In this document: piece by piece, positions 59,877-64,000 of the stretch
How the letters are laid out: every line of letters starts with the position of its first letter
Position numbering within the stretch: the stretch's first letter is position 1
Assembly: GCA_949285605.1 (NCBI GenBank)
Contig: CASDZI010000002.1
Location: 1-64,000 of the forward strand
DNA length: 64,000 bases
Reading direction: 5' to 3'
Source of the DNA: an uncultured Christensenella sp.
GTDB lineage: Bacteria > Bacillota > Clostridia > Christensenellales > DTU072
Made by a program: the position numbers and the translations under genes
Notes under the pieces: generated by a model
Databases searched by the model: none
The model's input: only the letters and a program-made list of their open reading frames with translations
What the model was told of the DNA's origin: nothing

Positions 59877-62800
59877 TTAACCGAAGTATTTTACCGCCGA
59901 AGCGAATACGTTCATATCGAAGTTTCCGTCCACGTTGCGGTACAGCCCGTCCTGATACCTTTCGGTATGTCCCATTTTCCCGAAAACTCTGCCGTCGGGG
60001 CTGATTATCCCCTCCACCGCCATAAAGCTTCCGTTGGGGTTAAAGGGGCTTTCCATAGTGGCTTTTCCGTCGAAATCGACGTACTGCGTGGCTATCTGTC
60101 CGTTCTTTATCAAGTTTTCCATAACGCCGTCGGGACAGATGAATTTCCCTTCGCCGTGACTTACGGGAACGCTGTATATATCCCCTACTTTGAAATTGCA
60201 GAGCCACGGGCTTTTGTCGGTAGCTATCCTGACGTTGGTCACGGTGGAAACGTGACGGGCTATGTTGTTGAAGGTAAGGGTAGCGCTGTCGGCTGTTTGC
60301 GGGGCTATCTTTCCGTAAGGCAGAAGTCCCAGTTTTATGAGCGCCTGAAAACCGTTGCAGATCCCGAGTACAAGTCCGTCCCTGCGGTAAAGCAGGTCGT
60401 TGACGGCTTCTTCCAGACGAGGATTGCGAAACGCCGTGGCAATGAACTTCCCGCTGCCGTCGGGTTCGTCTCCGCCCGAAAATCCTCCCGGGAAAGCTAT
60501 GATGTTGGCTTGCTTTATCTTGGACGCCATTTCCTCGATGGTTTCGGCTATATCCTTTGCGCTCCTGTTCCTGACCACGCAGATATCCGCGACAGCACCC
60601 GCCCTTTCGAACGCCTTGGCGGTGTCGTACTCGCAGTTGGTGCCGGGGAACACGGGAATAAACACCCTCGGACGGGCTGTCTTTACCGTGGAAGCGAACT
60701 TTTCACCCGAAACGAAAGATACGTTCTTTGCTTTCCCTTCGGCTTTGGCCGTGGTCGGGAACACCTTTTCCAGCGTGCCTTCGTAATAATTCCCGAGTTC
60801 GGAAAGCGATACCTTGCCCCTCTCGGTGGAAATCACTCCCGTATCGTTAAGTTTACCGATATACTCTCCTTGCGGACAACTCTTTTCTTTCGTAACGATT
60901 ATAAAGTCGCCTACGGCGTTGATGAACAGAGTTCTGCGGGGTATCTCCACTTCCAATCCCGCCCCGTTTCCGAACAGCGATTGCGCTATCGCTACGGCTG
61001 CGTTACTTTCGACCACGGTGGCGTTCAGAAGTTTTCCTTCGTCGTTCAATTTCGCTATAATGTCGTATAAGGTTTCCAGATATTCGAAGTTAGGTAACCC
61101 ATACTCGTCCTTTTTTAATTTCAGTCGGTAAACGTAACCCGTGGAGGAAAAAGCGTTGTGGAGGATTTTTTCATCGGTGGTAAGCCCCATCGCAAAAGCA
61201 ATCAGCGTGGGCGGCACGTCGATATTTTCGAAACTTCCGCTCATCGAGTCCTTCCCGCCTATCGCTCCCTTTTTCATTTTCATCTGGGCGTAAAACGCTC
61301 CCAAAAGGGCGGCGAGAGGTTCTCCCCACCTTTCGGGGTCCTTGTTCAGACGTTTGAAAAATTCCTGTAAAGTAAGATAAATCGTTTCCTTCTTGACCCC
61401 TGCCGCTATCAGTTTGTTGACGGCGGTCACTACCGAATATACCGCTCCCGTGAAAGGACTGACGCTTAAAAGCTCGGTATTTATCCCGAAGGAAGATACG
61501 GTCACGCTGTGCGTAAAGCCGTCGACGGGAGGTTTCGCCGCCATAACGAGGGAGGGCGTAAGTTGATATTTTCCGCCGAAAGGCATAAGCACCGTCGCCG
61601 CTCCTATGGTGGAGTCGAAGGTCTCTCCTGCTCCTTTCTGCGAACAGTTGTTGAGTTTTGCAAGTTCGTATTTCAACGCTCCCTTGATATCCTCGCCTTT
61701 GATAAGCATATCGGTATGGTTGTCGAGAGAATTGAAATATCCGTCCGCTTTATAGACGAGTTTTGCCGAGCGTACCTGTTTTACTCCGTTGGTGTCCAGG
61801 AAGTCTCTGGCGATATCCACTATTGTTTCGTCTTTATAAAACATTCTGAGCCGTCCGCCGTCGGTAACTTCTGCCACAACCGTGGCGTCGAGGTTTTCCT
61901 TGTCGGCTAAGGCTATGAATTTTTCGGCGTCCTTTCCGTCCACGACTACCGCCATTCTTTCCTGCGACTCGCTGATGGCGAGTTCTGTTGCGGTCAAGCC
62001 GTCGTATTTTACCTTTACTCTGTCCAGATAAATATCCAGTCCGTCGCTGAGTTCGCCTATCGCCACGCACACGCCGCCTGCGCCGAAATCGTTACATCTT
62101 ACGATGAGCGAGGAAGCCTCCTCCGAACGGAACAGCCTCTGAAGTTTCCTTTCCTCGGGGGCGTTACCTTTCTGAACTTCGGCTCCGCAGGTGTCCAAAG
62201 ACGCCGAGGTATGACTTTTACTGCTGCCCGTAGCTCCGCCGCAACCGTCCCGTCCCGTAGCTCCGCCCACCAGTATCACCACGTCGCCTTTGACCGGTCT
62301 TCTGCGTTTGACCCTTTCTTTAGGCGCTCCGCCGATGACGTAACCTGTCTCCAGCCTTTTTGCTTTATATCCGTCGTTATAGAGTTCTCTTACCGTGCCG
62401 GTAGCCAGTCCTATCTGATTGCCGTAACAGGAAAATCCCGCAAGAGCGGTCTTGGTAAGCACTCTCTGCGGCAGTTTCCCCGGCAAAGTCTTGCGGTAGT
62501 CCTCGTTCGGGTCGGCGGCTCCCGTTATCCTCATAGCCTGATAAACGTACGCCCGTCCGCTTAAGGGATCTCTTATCGCTCCCCCGAGACAGGTCGCCGC
62601 ACCGCCGAACGGTTCGATTTCCGTCGGGTGGTTGTGCGTTTCGTTCTTGAACATAATGAGCCACTCTTCTTCTTTCCCGTCGTTGTCTATCTTGCAGACC
62701 ACCGAACAGGCGTTGATTTCCTCGCTCACGTCCATTTCCTGCAAATATCCGTCTTTACGGAGTTTCTTGACGGCGAGGGTGGCTATGTCCATAAGGCAGG

Positions 62801-63596
62801 GATACTTGTCTTTCCTGTCCCCGTAAACTTCTTCGAATGTCTTTTTGTAGAGTTCCCAGCTTTCCTCTATATGCGGATTGTCGCAGAGGAAAGTCACGTC
62901 TTTGAGTTCGGTCAAAAAGGTGGTATGACGGCAATGGTCGCTCCAGTAAGTGTCCACCACCTTGAGTTCGGTATGGGTGGGTACCCGTCCTTCCCTGCGG
63001 AAATATTCCTGCACGAAAAGGAGATCTTCGAAACTCATCGCAAACCCAAATCCGTCGTAATACTCTTTCAGCGCCTTTTCGTCCATATCGTTGAAGGAAG
63101 TCAGTTCCACCCGCATATTCTTCCTTTCGGGGGAAACCCTCTCCAGCGTTTCGGGTAGGTCGAAAGAACCTTCCTTGCTGTCCACGGCGTTTATCAGAAA
63201 CTTCTTGATCCTCGCCAGCTCCCCTTCGCTTATTCCGTCGAAAAGATAGACGGTGGCGCACCTTACCATAGGTCTTTTCCCTGCGGTAAGCAAACTTACG
63301 CATTGCGCCGCGCTGTCCGCTCTCTGGTCGAACTGTCCGTCCAGATATTCCACCACCAAAGCCGTCTTACCGTCTATCCCGTCTATTTTCTCTCCCACGG
63401 TATCCACCGTCGGTTCGGAAAAAACCGACTGCTTGGCTCTCTCCAAATCCTTTGCGTCCAGTCCCTCCACGTCGTAACGCAGTATCCTGCGGAGATAATC
63501 GAGTTTTATCCCCAGCGTGCCGTATATATCGGCTTTCAGCTTCGGTACGGCGGTGTCGTACTTCGGTAATTTCTCCACATAAATTCTGTCTACCAT
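59877..63596 (-). CDS. purL: Phosphoribosylformylglycinamidine synthase, large single-chain form
   Basis: The enzyme converts FGAR and glutamine to FGAM in purine synthesis. The 1239-residue chain contains a PurS-like start, the synthase core with DTYWSDHCRHTTF, FKNETHNHPTEIEPFGGAATC, GGKDSMSGSF and repeated AIR-synthase-type domains. A C-terminal class I glutaminase has PVFPGTNCEYD, the nucleophile Cys in GICNGFQAL, and PVSHGEGKF. This fused form contrasts with the separate PurS/PurL/PurQ of Bacillus. Its ATG shares one base with the purD stop (TAATG). Confidence 0.95.
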   Translation of the reverse strand: MVDRIYVEKLPKYDTAVPKLKADIYGTLGIKLDYLRRILRYDVEGLDAKDLERAKQSVFSEPTVDTVGEKIDGIDGKTALVVEYLDGQFDQRADSAAQCVSLLTAGKRPMVRCATVYLFDGISEGELARIKKFLINAVDSKEGSFDLPETLERVSPERKNMRVELTSFNDMDEKALKEYYDGFGFAMSFEDLLFVQEYFRREGRVPTHTELKVVDTYWSDHCRHTTFLTELKDVTFLCDNPHIEESWELYKKTFEEVYGDRKDKYPCLMDIATLAVKKLRKDGYLQEMDVSEEINACSVVCKIDNDGKEEEWLIMFKNETHNHPTEIEPFGGAATCLGGAIRDPLSGRAYVYQAMRITGAADPNEDYRKTLPGKLPQRVLTKTALAGFSCYGNQIGLATGTVRELYNDGYKAKRLETGYVIGGAPKERVKRRRPVKGDVVILVGGATGRDGCGGATGSSKSHTSASLDTCGAEVQKGNAPEERKLQRLFRSEEASSLIVRCNDFGAGGVCVAIGELSDGLDIYLDRVKVKYDGLTATELAISESQERMAVVVDGKDAEKFIALADKENLDATVVAEVTDGGRLRMFYKDETIVDIARDFLDTNGVKQVRSAKLVYKADGYFNSLDNHTDMLIKGEDIKGALKYELAKLNNCSQKGAGETFDSTIGAATVLMPFGGKYQLTPSLVMAAKPPVDGFTHSVTVSSFGINTELLSVSPFTGAVYSVVTAVNKLIAAGVKKETIYLTLQEFFKRLNKDPERWGEPLAALLGAFYAQMKMKKGAIGGKDSMSGSFENIDVPPTLIAFAMGLTTDEKILHNAFSSTGYVYRLKLKKDEYGLPNFEYLETLYDIIAKLNDEGKLLNATVVESNAAVAIAQSLFGNGAGLEVEIPRRTLFINAVGDFIIVTKEKSCPQGEYIGKLNDTGVISTERGKVSLSELGNYYEGTLEKVFPTTAKAEGKAKNVSFVSGEKFASTVKTARPRVFIPVFPGTNCEYDTAKAFERAGAVADICVVRNRSAKDIAETIEEMASKIKQANIIAFPGGFSGGDEPDGSGKFIATAFRNPRLEEAVNDLLYRRDGLVLGICNGFQALIKLGLLPYGKIAPQTADSATLTFNNIARHVSTVTNVRIATDKSPWLCNFKVGDIYSVPVSHGEGKFICPDGVMENLIKNGQIATQYVDFDGKATMESPFNPNGSFMAVEGIISPDGRVFGKMGHTERYQDGLYRNVDGNFDMNVFASAVKYFG

Positions 63597-64000
63597 TATT
63601 TAATACCTATATCCCGTCTGTATTCGGAATCCTTGAAGGAAATTTTTTCTATTTCGGAATAGACCTTTTCTCTGCACTCGGCAATAGTCTTTCCCTTGGT
63701 CGTCACGCAAAGCACCCGTCCGCCGTTGGTTACGAGCTGCCCGTCCCCAAACGCCGTGCCGCTGTGATAAATTTTTATATCTTCGGAAAGGTCGCCTATG
63801 GTTATCGGATAACCTTTGACGATTTTCCCGGGGTAACCGCCGCTTGCCATCACCACGCAGAAGGAACAACCGTCTTCCCACTCGACGTCGATGTCGGACA
63901 ACGTCCCGTCGATACAGGCGTCGACAATCGAAGTAAGATCGGTCTTGAGAAGGGGCAGTATGACCTGCGTTTCGGGATCGCCGAAACGGGCGTTGTACTC
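63596..64000 (-). CDS. purD: Phosphoribosylamine--glycine ligase, C-terminal part
   Basis: The reading frame runs off the right edge; 134 codons are present. The motif EYNARFGDPETQ at the edge is the conserved metal/ATP-binding segment of PurD, followed by the C-terminal domain with VVMASGGYPGKIVKGYPI, HSGTAFGDGQLVTNGGRVLCVT and a helical tail. PurD joins phosphoribosylamine and glycine in step two of purine synthesis. The purD-purL order and one-base overlap show co-transcription. Confidence 0.95.
   Translation of the reverse strand, partial: EYNARFGDPETQVILPLLKTDLTSIVDACIDGTLSDIDVEWEDGCSFCVVMASGGYPGKIVKGYPITIGDLSEDIKIYHSGTAFGDGQLVTNGGRVLCVTTKGKTIAECREKVYSEIEKISFKDSEYRRDIGIK

Noticed and set aside
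1..64000. tRNA, rRNA, transposase, integrase or phage genes
   Set aside because: None was recognised by eye. A covariance-model scan would be needed to exclude small structured RNAs.

Overview
The window looks like two genomes joined together. Bases from about 4,240 to the right end (nearly 60 kb) read as one continuous chromosome segment of an uncultured Clostridia-type Bacillota. The evidence is a set of spore-lineage genes (a SipL-like DUF3794/LysM protein and a YyaC-type protein), Veg, a perfect CIRCE operator, HisZ with short HisG, type III glutamine synthetase and a clostridial-style flavin thioredoxin reductase. Bases 1 to about 4,230 read as Lentisphaerota/Victivallis-like: a secreted clan GH-A glycoside hydrolase, a prepilin-like [16 protein letters not shown] protein and a GntR-headed, LacI-type regulator. 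The two parts meet inside one reading frame, where PTS enzyme I runs directly into the winged helix of the regulator. A chimeric assembly is the most economical reading. A real gene fusion is not excluded.

Layout, left to right. 1-4.2 kb: sugar-degradation cassette of the foreign type. 4.2-9.9 kb (minus): a complete fructose PTS operon, fruR-fruK-fruA-ptsH-ptsI, with a clear promoter and paired 14-bp repeats upstream. 10-12.4 kb: an orphan InlB-repeat peptide, veg, a sipL-like gene with a tiny coupled leader ORF, and a ferredoxin. 12.5-13.4 kb: an AT-rich XRE regulator / SLOG-like pair with repeated operator-like sites. 13.5-14.8 kb: a thioredoxin reductase that seems to lack NADPH-binding motifs, plus thioredoxin. 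14.8-18.9 kb (minus): an exported transglutaminase-like protein and a CopA copper ATPase carrying a CopZ domain with its own internal start signal. 19-26.6 kb (minus): a seven-gene unit, mtnN - nucleotide-sugar dehydratase - glmM - GlmU acetyltransferase half - NahK-like kinase - CBM9-like protein - galE, which looks devoted to amino-sugar and nucleotide-sugar supply. 26.7-29.6 kb: htpG under CIRCE and a divergent metallophosphoesterase. 29.9-33.5 kb: ileS and yqeY.

33.5-41 kb: a nine-gene histidine operon, hisZGDCBHAFIE, with a palindromic operator over its promoter. 41-47 kb: a GH27-type enzyme with a domain inserted in its barrel, an alpha/beta hydrolase and a PepV-like dipeptidase (minus), gltX and thiN. 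47-53.6 kb: a membrane-anchored surface protein, glnN, a HAD phosphatase with an unrecognised partner, and an AI-2E family permease. 53.6-57.4 kb: unknown proteins, a CvpA-like protein and YyaC. 57.6-64 kb: ftsH, then purL and the 3' part of purD on the minus strand.

I saw no tRNA, rRNA, CRISPR array, transposase or phage gene, although structured RNAs cannot be excluded by eye. The more unusual points are the enzyme I / regulator junction, HPr with Arg at position 46, the CopA/CopZ arrangement, two promoters that put transcription starts on the start codon, and the XRE/SLOG pair.
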